Below are positions 1-8,843 of a stretch of DNA of 64,000 nucleotides, piece after piece. How positions within the stretch are numbered: position 1 is the stretch's first letter; the number at the start of each line of letters is the position of its first letter. The notes below the pieces were generated by a model that was given only the letters and a program-made list of their open reading frames with translations, had not been told where the DNA came from and did not search any database. The DNA comes from CAYJAD01 sp964370675 (GTDB taxonomy: Bacteria; Desulfobacterota; Desulfovibrionia; Desulfovibrionales; Desulfovibrionaceae), in NCBI GenBank assembly GCA_964370675.1, contig CAYJKC010000006.1, positions 1-64,000 on the forward strand, read 5' to 3'. A program made the translations under genes and the position numbers.

Positions 1-132
1 ATTCATTTGCGCCGTTAAACGAATGATTTTCGTGCCTTACTGCCAAGGCAGCTTGGCTGCCTTAGGCGGCACAAACACCCGAATGGGGATTTGCCATTAA
101 TTTGAAAGGCTGTAAAGCCCCTTTTTTATGCC
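1..132. other. Leader upstream of the Smr gene
   Basis: No gene is visible in this edge segment. It contains a short hairpin-like stretch (aaggct, gtaa, agcc) followed by a T-run just before the Smr start, and a GC-richer segment with the complementary blocks ctgccaaggcag and ttggctgcctta. It may be the tail of a gene or terminator left of the window; too little is present to decide. Confidence 0.3.
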
Positions 133-1065
133 ATGAATAAAGAATTTTCTAATAATCCCTTTGCTAAGCTTCAAGAAAATGTGCAAGTAAAGCCTAAGAC
201 TAAATCGTCTAAGCCAGAGCCAAAACCAAAGCAAAATATTGAAGCTGACACAGATTTAGATGATACTAGTCTTTTTCTTAATGCCATGCGCACTACCAAG
301 CAAAGTTCTCAAAAAAAATCAAAACATGTGCCTTTGGCAGAGCACAAAGACTTTGCTAAACTTAAAAAAAACTCCAAAGAAGCTCTTAAGTCTAAACATG
401 CCCTACAACATACAAGCCAAGTTCAAGAAGTCATGGGAGATGAAGTTATAGGCAATTCCACAAACTATACATCAGACCATAATACAGATCATATGGCAGA
501 AGATGCAAAAGACTTTATGAAGGCTATGCAAGAAGTTGCCCCCCTTTCTGGTAAGGGGCGTGACATAGCACCAGAGGTTAAGTTATCACCTCCTATGGCT
601 AAAACACAAGATTATCAACATCTACTCGAAAGTAATGTAGAGTTTGCCATGGCTTTGAAGGGAGAATACTTGGAAGGTCATGTGGTGGGTCTTGATGAAA
701 ACATTATGAATGCTTTGCGTGCTGGTCAATATAGTCCTGAAGCAAGTATAGATTTGCATGGCCTTAATTCCATGCAAGCATATAGTAATTTAATAGCTTT
801 TTTTCGTGGCGCTTGGTATAAGGGCTTTCGTAATGTACTAGTTGTTCCAGGGCGCGGTAAAAATTCATTAAATGGAGTTGGTATTTTGCGCGATAAATTG
901 CAAACTTGGCTAACTCAAGAACCTTTTAAACGTGTAGTTTTGGCTTTTTGTACTGCTAGACCAGTGGATGGTGGACCTGGAAGTGTGTATGTACTTTTAC
1001 GCAAATATAAGAAGAAGGGCAAAATTCATTGGGAAAGGCTTCCTTCCGATCCTGATCTTTTTTAG
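133..1065 (+). CDS. Smr domain (MutS2 C-terminal type) protein
   Basis: A 310-residue cytoplasmic protein. The first ~190 residues are low-complexity and Lys/Gln/Ser-rich with no recognisable domain. The C-terminal third is a Smr domain: the signature SIDLHGLNSMQA at about residues 205-216, then the VVPGRGKNS segment near 240, matching the conserved D-H-G and G-x-G-K pattern of stand-alone Smr nucleases. Family members nick DNA or cleave RNA; the substrate here cannot be read from sequence. No clear ribosome-binding site precedes the ATG, so the exact start is less certain than the gene. It is followed by a hairpin repeat and a convergent gene, so it looks monocistronic. Confidence 0.85.
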   Translation: MNKEFSNNPFAKLQENVQVKPKTKSSKPEPKPKQNIEADTDLDDTSLFLNAMRTTKQSSQKKSKHVPLAEHKDFAKLKKNSKEALKSKHALQHTSQVQEVMGDEVIGNSTNYTSDHNTDHMAEDAKDFMKAMQEVAPLSGKGRDIAPEVKLSPPMAKTQDYQHLLESNVEFAMALKGEYLEGHVVGLDENIMNALRAGQYSPEASIDLHGLNSMQAYSNLIAFFRGAWYKGFRNVLVVPGRGKNSLNGVGILRDKLQTWLTQEPFKRVVLAFCTARPVDGGPGSVYVLLRKYKKKGKIHWERLPSDPDLF

Positions 1066-1157
1066 TTAATTTTTTATACTCATATTTCATTTCCACTTCA
1101 GTTTACAACATATTGATCTAACTTCAAACTTATTCACAAATAATTACTTCAGCAGTG

Positions 1158-1260
1158 TCAGTGTGCGAGGTTGGGGAAGGTTTTTTAAGCAATTTGCTGC
1201 GACGAAGCGAAGCGTAGGTGCTGCAACGCGAAAAAAACTTTACTGAACGTCGCACACTGA
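1158..1260. repeat. 103-bp inverted-repeat element, copy 1
   Basis: The ends are a perfect 11-bp inverted repeat (tcagtgtgcga at 1158-1168, tcgcacactga at 1250-1260). The similarity continues inward imperfectly (ttggggaaggtttttt against aaaaaaactttactgaa), so the whole unit can fold as one long hairpin around a GC-richer centre. A related but longer unit lies at 37046-37232 with the same ttaagcaatt and cgcgaaaaaaacttta blocks. It lies between two convergent genes, where it could also stop transcription. Confidence 0.75.
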
Positions 1261-1288
1261 TGAATAAATTTACAAAATTAGATTGAAT

Positions 1289-1903
1289 CTACAAAATTTT
1301 TTGCCAAAAAATTAATGAGTGCTTTTCTTCATGTCCATGAGGCATGGTAGGCCAGCTAATGGTCATATTCACATTAGGAATTTGCGCGTAGTTAAAATGG
1401 TGCATGTAATTTTCAAATGGTATATAATTCAAAGGCTTCATAGGGTGGTTTGGCTTTCTTATAACAGTCATAGCCGTAATATACTTTGCGGAAATATTTT
1501 TAGCATATTGCTCAATGTGGGCATTGATAAATTTACTTAACCCCATGCCACGGTAGTCTTGGTGAATTATACTCTCAGCAAAATAATGATAATGTTTAAG
1601 GTTTAAATGCGCATTATGAAATGCTCTATGTAAGCCATCCCAAGCATGCATAAATGGAATGTGTGTGGCAATGCCTATGGCTTTTGTATCATCATATAAT
1701 ACTATAATTCGTGCTCCTTGAGAACCTGCAAAATCATTACAATTTTGCATCTCTTGGTGGGAATCAGCTTTATAAAGGTATGGGAATTTGCTAAAGTATG
1801 AACTTCTAAACTCAGCAAGAATATGTGCATTTTCCATTGCATCATTGGCAGAATATTCTATAAATTTTATTGTACCTTGCTCATAAATTATTTCATGTGT
1901 CAT
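1289..1903 (-). CDS. GNAT-family N-acetyltransferase
   Basis: A 204-residue protein with a GNAT acetyl-CoA-binding segment at about residues 110-125 (HQDYRGMGLSKFIN, the R/Q-x-x-G-x-G/A pyrophosphate loop after a beta strand). The acceptor cannot be inferred; many Asn/His/Tyr residues surround the fold. I placed the start at the ATG giving MTHEIIYEQG because a weak GAGA lies about 8 bases upstream; the longer reading (20 residues more, from 1963) has no ribosome-binding site. It stands alone, convergent with the Smr gene and divergent from the ABC transporter, with 260 bases of AT-rich DNA between the divergent starts that must hold both promoters. Confidence 0.75.
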   Translation of the reverse strand: MTHEIIYEQGTIKFIEYSANDAMENAHILAEFRSSYFSKFPYLYKADSHQEMQNCNDFAGSQGARIIVLYDDTKAIGIATHIPFMHAWDGLHRAFHNAHLNLKHYHYFAESIIHQDYRGMGLSKFINAHIEQYAKNISAKYITAMTVIRKPNHPMKPLNYIPFENYMHHFNYAQIPNVNMTISWPTMPHGHEEKHSLIFWQKIL

Positions 1904-2163
1904 GTTAGTCTCATTGTCTATACGTCTAAAAAATACTACTATTATCGCATAATTTATATGCATAATTTATTGATGCTATAAAGCTAAATGCAATTTACTG
2001 AGTATCATTGTTTAATAAAATTTTGTAAATTTAGCTGTCGAGTTAGTCATTTTATATACCTTGTAATACACTAGCAATCTTTAAATTTGCTATTTCTTAT
2101 TGCCATAAAACGACTTTTTTGTTAAATTAAAAAGGTTGTTTTTGTATTTAAAAGGAGTTTATA

Positions 2164-3141
2164 ATGAAAAAATGTGTTTTTTATCTTGCTGCATTACTTT
2201 GTGTTTTTAGCATGGCAACTACTACAGTACAAGCTGCTGAAGTGGTGCTTTATTCATCTAACCAGCCAGACTTGTTAGACTACATTGCTCAAGACTTCAA
2301 AAAGAAGACTGGCATTAATGTATCTGTAGTGCGTATGGGTACCGGTGAAGCCATGAAGCGCATTGAAGCAGAAAAAGCTAACCCTTTAGGTGATGTTTTT
2401 TGGAGTGGTGATGTAGCTGTTTTAGATAATGCTAAGGCTAACTTCATGCCTTATGAATCTCCTGAGGCTAAAACCCTACCTGCTGGATATAAAGAAAAAG
2501 ATAATAAATGGACAGCAGCTAATACGCATTTAATGATCATTATGGCGAATACTTCACTTGTTCCTGAAGCAGAGTTGCCAAAATCTTGGGCTGATTTATT
2601 AGATCCTAAATGGAAGGACAAAATAGTTATGGCAAATCCACAAAAATCTGGTTCAGCCTATGCCCAATTGTATGGTTTTGAAAAAATTCTTGGTTGGGAT
2701 GGTGTAAAAAAGCTTGTGGATAATGTTAAGGTTTTAGATAGTTCAAGCTTAATTTATAAGGGCACTGCTGCTGGTGAATTTCCTTTAGGCATAACTATGG
2801 AGTATGCAGCTCAACGCTATATTGCCGGCGGTGAAAAAAATGTGAAAATCATTTATCCTTCTGATGGTGTTATATCTGCACCAGAAGGCGCTGCTATTAT
2901 AGCTAATTCTAAAAATCCGGCTGAAGCTAAAAAACTTGTAGACTATTTACTTTCTCAAGAAGTTGTAAATAAGATTTTTACTGAATATTATCGCCGTCCT
3001 GCACGACCTGATGCAACACAAGTAACTGGTATGCCTGATGTTGCATCCATTAAAATTATGGAAGGTTTTGACCCAGCAGAAGCTAATGCTATGCAAAAAG
3101 AGTTACTTGGCAAATGGAAAAAATTAATTCTTGCTAAGTAA
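2164..3141 (+). CDS. Periplasmic solute-binding protein, Fe(III)/AfuA type
   Basis: A 325-residue extracellular solute-binding protein of the ferric-iron / 2-aminoethylphosphonate class. A signal peptide is clear (MKKCVFYLAALLC core, Ala-x-Ala cleavage after VQA near residue 24). The mature start EVVLYSSNQPD is the usual first strand of the family, and a Tyr pair followed by RRPARP near residue 279 resembles the C-terminal ligand-site region of AfuA/FbpA proteins. AAGGAG precedes the ATG by seven bases. It is the first gene of an importer with the ATPase and fused permease downstream. Iron is the likeliest ligand but phosphonate or sugar phosphate cannot be excluded. Confidence 0.82.
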   Translation: MKKCVFYLAALLCVFSMATTTVQAAEVVLYSSNQPDLLDYIAQDFKKKTGINVSVVRMGTGEAMKRIEAEKANPLGDVFWSGDVAVLDNAKANFMPYESPEAKTLPAGYKEKDNKWTAANTHLMIIMANTSLVPEAELPKSWADLLDPKWKDKIVMANPQKSGSAYAQLYGFEKILGWDGVKKLVDNVKVLDSSSLIYKGTAAGEFPLGITMEYAAQRYIAGGEKNVKIIYPSDGVISAPEGAAIIANSKNPAEAKKLVDYLLSQEVVNKIFTEYYRRPARPDATQVTGMPDVASIKIMEGFDPAEANAMQKELLGKWKKLILAK

Positions 3142-3156
3142 CTAATAATTAAATGA

Positions 3157-3215
3157 AAGCACCAATGTTGTATATAGATAGTTTTTTTAAGTTACAATAT
3201 TGGTGCTTAATTTTT
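3157..3215 (+). terminator. Hairpin after the binding-protein gene
   Basis: Arms 3157-3172 (aagcaccaatgttgta) and 3193-3208 (tacaatattggtgctt) pair with one G-T wobble around a 20-base loop, followed by aatttttt. Its place between the binding-protein gene and the ATPase suggests partial termination, giving more binding protein than membrane components. Confidence 0.75.
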
Positions 3216-3280
3216 TAAATTATATCTAAAAATTTATGCTAATGGCATAATTTATAATACTGCCAAATAAGGATAGTGAC

Positions 3281-4342
3281 GTGCGTATAGAGTTGCAAAA
3301 TATTGTTAAAGCATATGGAAATACCACTGTTGTTAAGCATGTGCATTTGACCATAGAAGATGGTGAGTTTTTTACATTACTTGGACCATCAGGATGTGGA
3401 AAAACAACGCTTTTACGCATGATTGCCGGTTTTCATGACCCTGATAGTGGCGATATACTTTTTAATTCAAACTCTATTCTTTCCATACCAGCACATAAAC
3501 GTAATACTGGTATGGTTTTTCAAAACTATGCACTTTTTCCGCATTTAACTATTTTTGAAAATGTAGCATATGGTTTAAGAGCTCGTAATATAAATCAAAC
3601 TGAAATTGATCAAAGAGTTAAAACAGTGCTTAATGCGGTGCAGCTTTATGACTTAGCAAAGCGGTTCCCGCGTCAACTTTCTGGGGGGCAGCAGCAGCGT
3701 GTGGCATTGGCAAGGGCATTGGTTATTCGCCCTCATGTTTTATTAATGGATGAACCTCTTTCGAATTTAGATGCAAAATTGCGTGTTTCCATGCGTGAGG
3801 AGATACGACGCATACAAAAAGAACTTGGTATAACTACTGTTTATGTAACTCATGACCAAGAAGAAGCCATGGCAGTTTCTGACCGCATTGCTATTTTACA
3901 TGATGGTTTTTTGCAACAAGTGGCAAACCCAAGGCAAATTTATTTTAATCCGCAAAATCGCTTTGTAGCACAATTTATGGGCGTGTGTAACTTTTTTGAA
4001 GGCACTTGTAAATCTTATGATGCCTCAAGTAAATTGTGCACTGTGCAATGTGCAGATAAAACTTTTTATCTAAACATGGATGAAAAACCAAGTGATGACA
4101 TTCTTTTTATGCTTAGACCTGATTGGTTAAACATAAGTAAGGCGTGCGAAAATGAAAATAACTTTCAAGGTGTTATAAAAGAAATTTCTTTCCTTGGGAC
4201 TTTAACTGTTTATTATGTAGAGGCTATGGGACAAACACTACGCATTGACGTAGCAGCGCACAATAGCAATTTATTAGCAGAAATTGGTGAAAGTGTTACC
4301 ATATGTTTTACACCCAAGGCTCCAGTGGTGGTACAACCATGA
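3281..4342 (+). CDS. ABC transporter ATPase, FbpC/PotA type
   Basis: A 353-residue ATP-binding subunit. Walker A (GPSGCGKTT, about residues 38-46), Q-loop (FQNYALFP), signature (LSGGQQQRVALARA, ~135-148), Walker B (VLLMDEPLSNLDAKLR) and H-loop (VYVTHDQEEA) are all intact, followed by a ~120-residue TOBE-like regulatory domain as in Fe(III), spermidine and maltose importers. The start is GTG, preceded by AAGGA at suitable spacing; no better ATG exists upstream. Its stop overlaps the permease start (ATGA), implying translational coupling. Confidence 0.9.
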   Translation: MRIELQNIVKAYGNTTVVKHVHLTIEDGEFFTLLGPSGCGKTTLLRMIAGFHDPDSGDILFNSNSILSIPAHKRNTGMVFQNYALFPHLTIFENVAYGLRARNINQTEIDQRVKTVLNAVQLYDLAKRFPRQLSGGQQQRVALARALVIRPHVLLMDEPLSNLDAKLRVSMREEIRRIQKELGITTVYVTHDQEEAMAVSDRIAILHDGFLQQVANPRQIYFNPQNRFVAQFMGVCNFFEGTCKSYDASSKLCTVQCADKTFYLNMDEKPSDDILFMLRPDWLNISKACENENNFQGVIKEISFLGTLTVYYVEAMGQTLRIDVAAHNSNLLAEIGESVTICFTPKAPVVVQP

Positions 4343-6012
4343 GCATAGTTACTTCGTTTTTTTCAAGGCGCGCTTGGTCAGTTTGGAATTTAATTTTTCT
4401 TTTTGCATTGGTGGTGCTTTTTTTTCTTATTGTTTACCCCATGTATGGTATATTTCAAGCAAGCTTTATTGATGCCGAAAGTGGTGTTTTTACTTGGGAT
4501 AACTATAAACTTGCTTTTACAGCTCCTTTTTATTTGCGTTGCCTTGGTAACAGCCTTTTTGTAAGTGGTTTAGCCACAATTTTTAGTATTTTAATTGGGG
4601 TTCCATTTGCCTTTTTTACTACGCGCTATCTTTTACCCCATGCAGCTACTTTGCGCACCTTAGCAACACTGCCTTTAATTTTACCAACCTTTATTGGGGC
4701 TGAGGCCTGGCTGTTATTGCTTGGACGAAGCGGTGTTGTAACTCTTGCATTTAAATCTATAGGCATTGAGTTGCCTTCTATCTATGGTTGGCATGGCGTG
4801 GTTTTGGTTTTTACATTGCAGTTTTTTCCTTTTGTTTCATTGATGGTTGCAGCTGCCATTAATTCAGTAGACCGTTCATTGGAAGAATCTGCGCGTAACC
4901 TTGGTGCTACTTCTTGGCGAGTTTTTCGCACCGTAACTCTACCTGTAGTTACTCCTGCCATAGCTGCTGGAGGCTTAATAGTTTTTTGTATGTCCATTGA
5001 AAATTTTGGTGTTCCAACTATTATTGGAAATGATACAAAGGTTTTAGCTGAGCAAGCCTATAGTGAGTTTATTAGCGAAATGGGTTCTAATCCTTCTATG
5101 GCTGGCACATTAAGTATGATTCTTATTTTAGTTACCTTGGTTTTAACCATATTACAAAAGGTGTGGGTTGAGCGAAAAAATTATGCCATGTCGTCTCTGC
5201 GCCCACCGGAAGTTTTGCGCTTAAGCCCTTGGAAGGAGCGTTTTGCTTGGCTTTATTGTGCTTTTATTGTGTTTATTTCACTGGCACCTTTTGCCATTAT
5301 TCTTGTGGCAGCCGTTACTAAAACCGATGGTCCTGTAATGTATTATGGGCAATTTAGTCTGGATAATTTGGCTATTGCCTTACAAGTTGCGCCAAGACCA
5401 ATTATTAACTCATTTTTTCTCTCTACTACTGCCACTATTATTGGTATGGTATTTGGTTTAGCAGTTAGCTATTTAGTAGTGCGAAAGGGCGGATATAGCG
5501 GCTTTGTGCTTGATCTTGCCATGATGTTACCTTTAATAATTGCTGGATCTGTACTTGGTATTGGTCTTGCGGCAACATATAATACAGGACCAGTGGTCTT
5601 AACCGGCACTTGGATGATTTTAGTTTTGGCGTATTTTATTCGTAAAACTCCATTTTCTGTAAAAACCACATCATCTCTCTTGCATCAAATTGATGCCTCA
5701 GTGGAGGAAGCATCAATTAACTTAGGTGTGCCACCATTGTTATCCTTTATCAAGGTGGTTGTTCCTGTGATGTTGCCAGGTGTTATTGCCGGTGCTATCA
5801 TTATGTGGGTCACAACCTTGGCAGAATTGAGTTCAACCATTGTGCTTTATTATGGACCGTGGGCAACGATGACAGTGCAAGTATTTCAATATATTGGCAG
5901 TGGTGATTTCGGTCCTGCTTCTGCATATGGTGCTATACTAATTATATCTGTTATTATACCACTATTTTTGCTTAATAAATTATTAGGTCGCGACTTAACA
6001 ACAGCTTTATAA
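4339..6012 (+). CDS. Fused ABC permease, Fe(III) FbpB type
   Basis: A 557-residue inner-membrane protein with about twelve hydrophobic segments: two permease modules fused in tandem, as in FbpB/SfuB ferric-iron permeases. Each half carries its own EAA loop contacting the ATPase (EESARNLGATSWRVFRTVTLP near residue 183, and EEASINLGVPPLLSF near 455). I chose the ATG overlapping the ATPase stop (ATGA) rather than the reading that begins 12 codons earlier inside the ATPase gene. Together with the two genes before it this forms a complete importer for ferric iron or a similar ligand. Confidence 0.88.
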   Translation: MSIVTSFFSRRAWSVWNLIFLFALVVLFFLIVYPMYGIFQASFIDAESGVFTWDNYKLAFTAPFYLRCLGNSLFVSGLATIFSILIGVPFAFFTTRYLLPHAATLRTLATLPLILPTFIGAEAWLLLLGRSGVVTLAFKSIGIELPSIYGWHGVVLVFTLQFFPFVSLMVAAAINSVDRSLEESARNLGATSWRVFRTVTLPVVTPAIAAGGLIVFCMSIENFGVPTIIGNDTKVLAEQAYSEFISEMGSNPSMAGTLSMILILVTLVLTILQKVWVERKNYAMSSLRPPEVLRLSPWKERFAWLYCAFIVFISLAPFAIILVAAVTKTDGPVMYYGQFSLDNLAIALQVAPRPIINSFFLSTTATIIGMVFGLAVSYLVVRKGGYSGFVLDLAMMLPLIIAGSVLGIGLAATYNTGPVVLTGTWMILVLAYFIRKTPFSVKTTSSLLHQIDASVEEASINLGVPPLLSFIKVVVPVMLPGVIAGAIIMWVTTLAELSSTIVLYYGPWATMTVQVFQYIGSGDFGPASAYGAILIISVIIPLFLLNKLLGRDLTTAL

Positions 6013-6049
6013 AAGTAGCATGCCTTTACTTATATTGTATAATAACATT

Positions 6050-6619
6050 TTATAAAAAATATTGTGATAGCTGTGTGCAACAGGCATAGGGTTGGGGGAT
6101 ATCCAAAACATTTTTAAGACAAAGCCCTAAATATTTTGCAATGATAACCCTGTTTACTCCGGCATGAGCTACTAATATGAGGTTTTTACCTTCATATTGT
6201 TTAATATAATATGCTAAGGCTTGTTGAACTCGTTTTGCTACATCATTAAAATTTTCACCTTGTTCTGGGCGAAATGTATCTAAATTTTGCCCTCTTAAGG
6301 CATAGTCTTTAGCATTGTTTTCTTTGATGCTGGCAATGCTTTGTCCTTCCCATGTTCCAAGATTGATTTCACGAAAAGCTTTATCATATACTATAGGAAT
6401 ATGCTTAAGGCATAGCAATTGAGCGCTTTGTTTACAGCGTGTTAGGTCTGAGCTAAGTATAGCAGCAATGGATTTTGTTGCAAAAAAACTGCTCCAACTT
6501 TGTATTTGGGCTTGCCCCTTAAGGCTTAAAGGTAAATCCCATTGCCCAATAAAGCTCTTTACTGAAGGTAATTCTATGCTCCCATGGCGTAATAACCAAA
6601 TATTGCCCATGGTTGTCAT
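6050..6619 (-). CDS. Histidine phosphatase (phosphoglycerate-mutase-like)
   Basis: A 189-residue protein with the catalytic RHG triad near the start (WLLRHGSIE) and the second histidine in LVAHAG near residue 155: the histidine-phosphatase branch that includes CobC and phosphoglycerate mutases. The chosen ATG overlaps the stop of the preceding NTP-transferase gene (ATGA) and has AAGAGA upstream; an upstream ATG at 6637 lacks a ribosome-binding site. It is the last gene of the minus-strand molybdo-enzyme train, so a phosphorylated intermediate of that pathway is a plausible substrate, but this is only inferred from position. Confidence 0.82.
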   Translation of the reverse strand: MTTMGNIWLLRHGSIELPSVKSFIGQWDLPLSLKGQAQIQSWSSFFATKSIAAILSSDLTRCKQSAQLLCLKHIPIVYDKAFREINLGTWEGQSIASIKENNAKDYALRGQNLDTFRPEQGENFNDVAKRVQQALAYYIKQYEGKNLILVAHAGVNRVIIAKYLGLCLKNVLDIPQPYACCTQLSQYFL

Positions 6620-7806
6620 TTGTTTTCTCTTAGGCATTGCTTTGCTAGATTAAAGGGGCTTAGATTAAGCTCATAAGCTACGCGTTGCTCCATCGCTTGG
6701 GCGCGCCCAAGCCTTGCTTTAATAGCACAAACAGCTTCTGGAATATGAGCATATAGTTTTAATTTTTGTTCAAATCGCTCGTTTATACTTATAACATCAC
6801 TACCAAAAACATATTTATCTGCCAAATATATTAATTCTTTTTCACTAACGGGTAGGTTTGCATCAAGCTTACAATCATTATGCTGTCGTACCAAGGGAGC
6901 AAGAGCTGCTAAGCCCATTTGACTTAGTGCCTTGGCTGCTGCTTGTTCGTGATTTGGTTCAAATTTACACATATCATGTAAAATAGCTCCAACCTTGGTA
7001 AGCGCAATATTTATATTGTAATTGCGGTATGTTTTAACATATTGTTTTGCAAATGTGCTTGCTATCCTTGCTACACTTTGAGCATGGGCAATGCCTTTTG
7101 CTGGTATATTACGGCAGTGTAATAGCTCTAAAGCCTCTCTTGGTTGCAATATATGTTGTACTGTGGCTTTTTTTTGCATGACTTTATAATCATTAACTGT
7201 GTCCATATCCAGTAAAATATTATTGTCTGGTGCTGCTACTTCTAGCTTAGCAAGATTTTTTAAAACTCCGTATAAGCCTTGTACTCCATTGTGAGTTAGA
7301 ATTTGCTCTATAAATAAAGTAGGAATAAGCGGAGGATGTCCATTTTTGCCTTGATAGCTTGGAATAAGGGTAACATTTTTATTGCTATAACTAGCATTAA
7401 TAAGTATTTGCAGGGTGCAATAACGCACCAGTGCAATATCTACAGGGTGCATGAAAAAATGTGTAAACTTTTTTTTATGTTCTTTTAAAGCATGCAAACC
7501 CTTGCATACAGATGAAAACATACCAAGCTCAGCTGTTGGATTTTGCACCAAATGTATTTTGTTCTTATAGCGTGAACTGGTTTGTAAATTTTTTATATAA
7601 TTTGTTATATTTTCACTTTGATGAGTACCAATCACTATAAAAATATTTTTAACACCACAAGATATATGTAATTCAATTAAGTTTTCTAAAAGTGTAACTT
7701 GCCTTGGAGATGGCCAAGCAATGGGCAAGGGTAGCAGTGGCTTAAAAAGCCCTTGCATACGCGAAGAAAAGCCAGCCGCAAGAATTATGCTTGCAATATT
7801 TCCCAA
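6616..7806 (-). CDS. MobA/MocA-like NTP transferase fused to HD domain
   Basis: A 396-residue two-domain protein. Residues 1-~210 are a nucleotidyltransferase of the MobA/MocA type (IILAAGFSSRMQG at 7-19, then K22 and the metal-site-like HPVD near 117). Residues ~225-390 are an HD phosphohydrolase-like domain (GIAHAQSVARIA, GAILHDMCKFEPNHE). MocA enzymes attach CMP to molybdopterin to make the cytosine dinucleotide that Mop-type hydroxylases bind, which fits this cluster. The start is TTG with AGGAG six bases upstream, inside the end of xdhC. From memory it matches the DVU_1551-family NTP transferases. The HD substrate is unknown. Confidence 0.82.
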   Translation of the reverse strand: MGNIASIILAAGFSSRMQGLFKPLLPLPIAWPSPRQVTLLENLIELHISCGVKNIFIVIGTHQSENITNYIKNLQTSSRYKNKIHLVQNPTAELGMFSSVCKGLHALKEHKKKFTHFFMHPVDIALVRYCTLQILINASYSNKNVTLIPSYQGKNGHPPLIPTLFIEQILTHNGVQGLYGVLKNLAKLEVAAPDNNILLDMDTVNDYKVMQKKATVQHILQPREALELLHCRNIPAKGIAHAQSVARIASTFAKQYVKTYRNYNINIALTKVGAILHDMCKFEPNHEQAAAKALSQMGLAALAPLVRQHNDCKLDANLPVSEKELIYLADKYVFGSDVISINERFEQKLKLYAHIPEAVCAIKARLGRAQAMEQRVAYELNLSPFNLAKQCLRENK

Positions 7807-8843
7807 GCTTCTCTCCTATGGGCTATGCATTGTGCTACAATACATATGGCAATTTCTTCTGGGGTTTCTGCATTGATTTTTAGACCAATGGGGCAATGTA
7901 CTTTTTGTAATTGGTTTTGGCTAAAACCATCATTTAATAATGCATCATAAACTTGTGTGCGTTTGCGCTTGCTGCCAATCATACCAATATAGCCAGCCTT
8001 AGTATTAAGACTTTGGGCTAAGACTGTTTTATCATGCATATGCCCGCGAGTTACTATAACTATGCAGGTATATTTTGTTGGTGGGCAAACTGCAAAACAA
8101 TGTTTAAAGTCCGGTACCACGTGAGTTGCTTTTGCATGGGGAAAGCGCGTAGGTTTAGCAAATTCCTCTCTATCATCTAGCACGGTTACGCTAAAACCTG
8201 CCATGCTTGCAGCTTGAGCTGTAAATAATGATATATGTCCACCTCCGGCAATAATCATTTGCCAAACTGGTGGATATTTTTCAATGATATAATTTTGTTC
8301 GACTTTGATAAATTCACTATTTTTATTATACTTGATATGAGCTAAAATTGAGTCTTTCATTGGTGTAGTGATGGTTGAGGCATTGGTAGGGCAAGAGTCT
8401 TCATGCCACTGACCATCAATACATAGATGGCGTTCTATGGTTTTATTATCATTTAAGACTGTTAAAACATATGCTTCATGATTGTTAAGGTGAGCTAGTA
8501 AGCTTTGAAAAAAATTAATATTATGCGGTAGGGGCAGAACTGGCTCAATTAAAATATTTAAAAGTCCACCACAAATCATTTCACTTTTGGCAGCCATTTC
8601 TCCAGTAAGGTTAAAATGCATTATATGCGATTGATGGTTTTGTAAAGCTTTCATGCATTCTTGTATAGCTTTAGCTTCTGCAAGTCCTCCACCAATGGTT
8701 CCATAAAGTAGACCTTTTTCATCTACAATCATTTTTGATCCAGCACCTCGTGGGGTGGACCCTTCTTGATGAATGACTGTGGCAAGTGCTACTGTCTTTT
8801 TCTTATTTAAGCAATCACAAAGTAAGCTTAGTAGATCTTTCAT
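7785..8843 (-). CDS. XdhC-family molybdenum-hydroxylase maturation protein
   Basis: A 352-residue XdhC/CoxI-family protein: N-terminal XdhC_CoxI domain (GSTPRGAGSKMIV, GTIGGGLAEA) and a C-terminal Rossmann domain (IIAGGGHISLFTAQ, VTVLDDREEFA, IGMIGSKRKR). XdhC binds molybdopterin, promotes its sulfuration and hands it to the hydroxylase, which fits the mop gene in the same train. The start was set at the ATG with AAAGGA upstream, giving MKDLLSLLCDC; the nine-codon longer form has no ribosome-binding site. It overlaps the upstream ligase-like gene by 29 bases and the next gene by 22. Confidence 0.88.
   Translation of the reverse strand: MKDLLSLLCDCLNKKKTVALATVIHQEGSTPRGAGSKMIVDEKGLLYGTIGGGLAEAKAIQECMKALQNHQSHIMHFNLTGEMAAKSEMICGGLLNILIEPVLPLPHNINFFQSLLAHLNNHEAYVLTVLNDNKTIERHLCIDGQWHEDSCPTNASTITTPMKDSILAHIKYNKNSEFIKVEQNYIIEKYPPVWQMIIAGGGHISLFTAQAASMAGFSVTVLDDREEFAKPTRFPHAKATHVVPDFKHCFAVCPPTKYTCIVIVTRGHMHDKTVLAQSLNTKAGYIGMIGSKRKRTQVYDALLNDGFSQNQLQKVHCPIGLKINAETPEEIAICIVAQCIAHRREAWEILQA

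Noticed and set aside
2100..2163. Fur box ahead of the ferric-type importer
   Set aside because: The upstream region is AT-rich and contains partial GATA-like strings, but nothing close enough to a 19-bp Fur consensus to claim.
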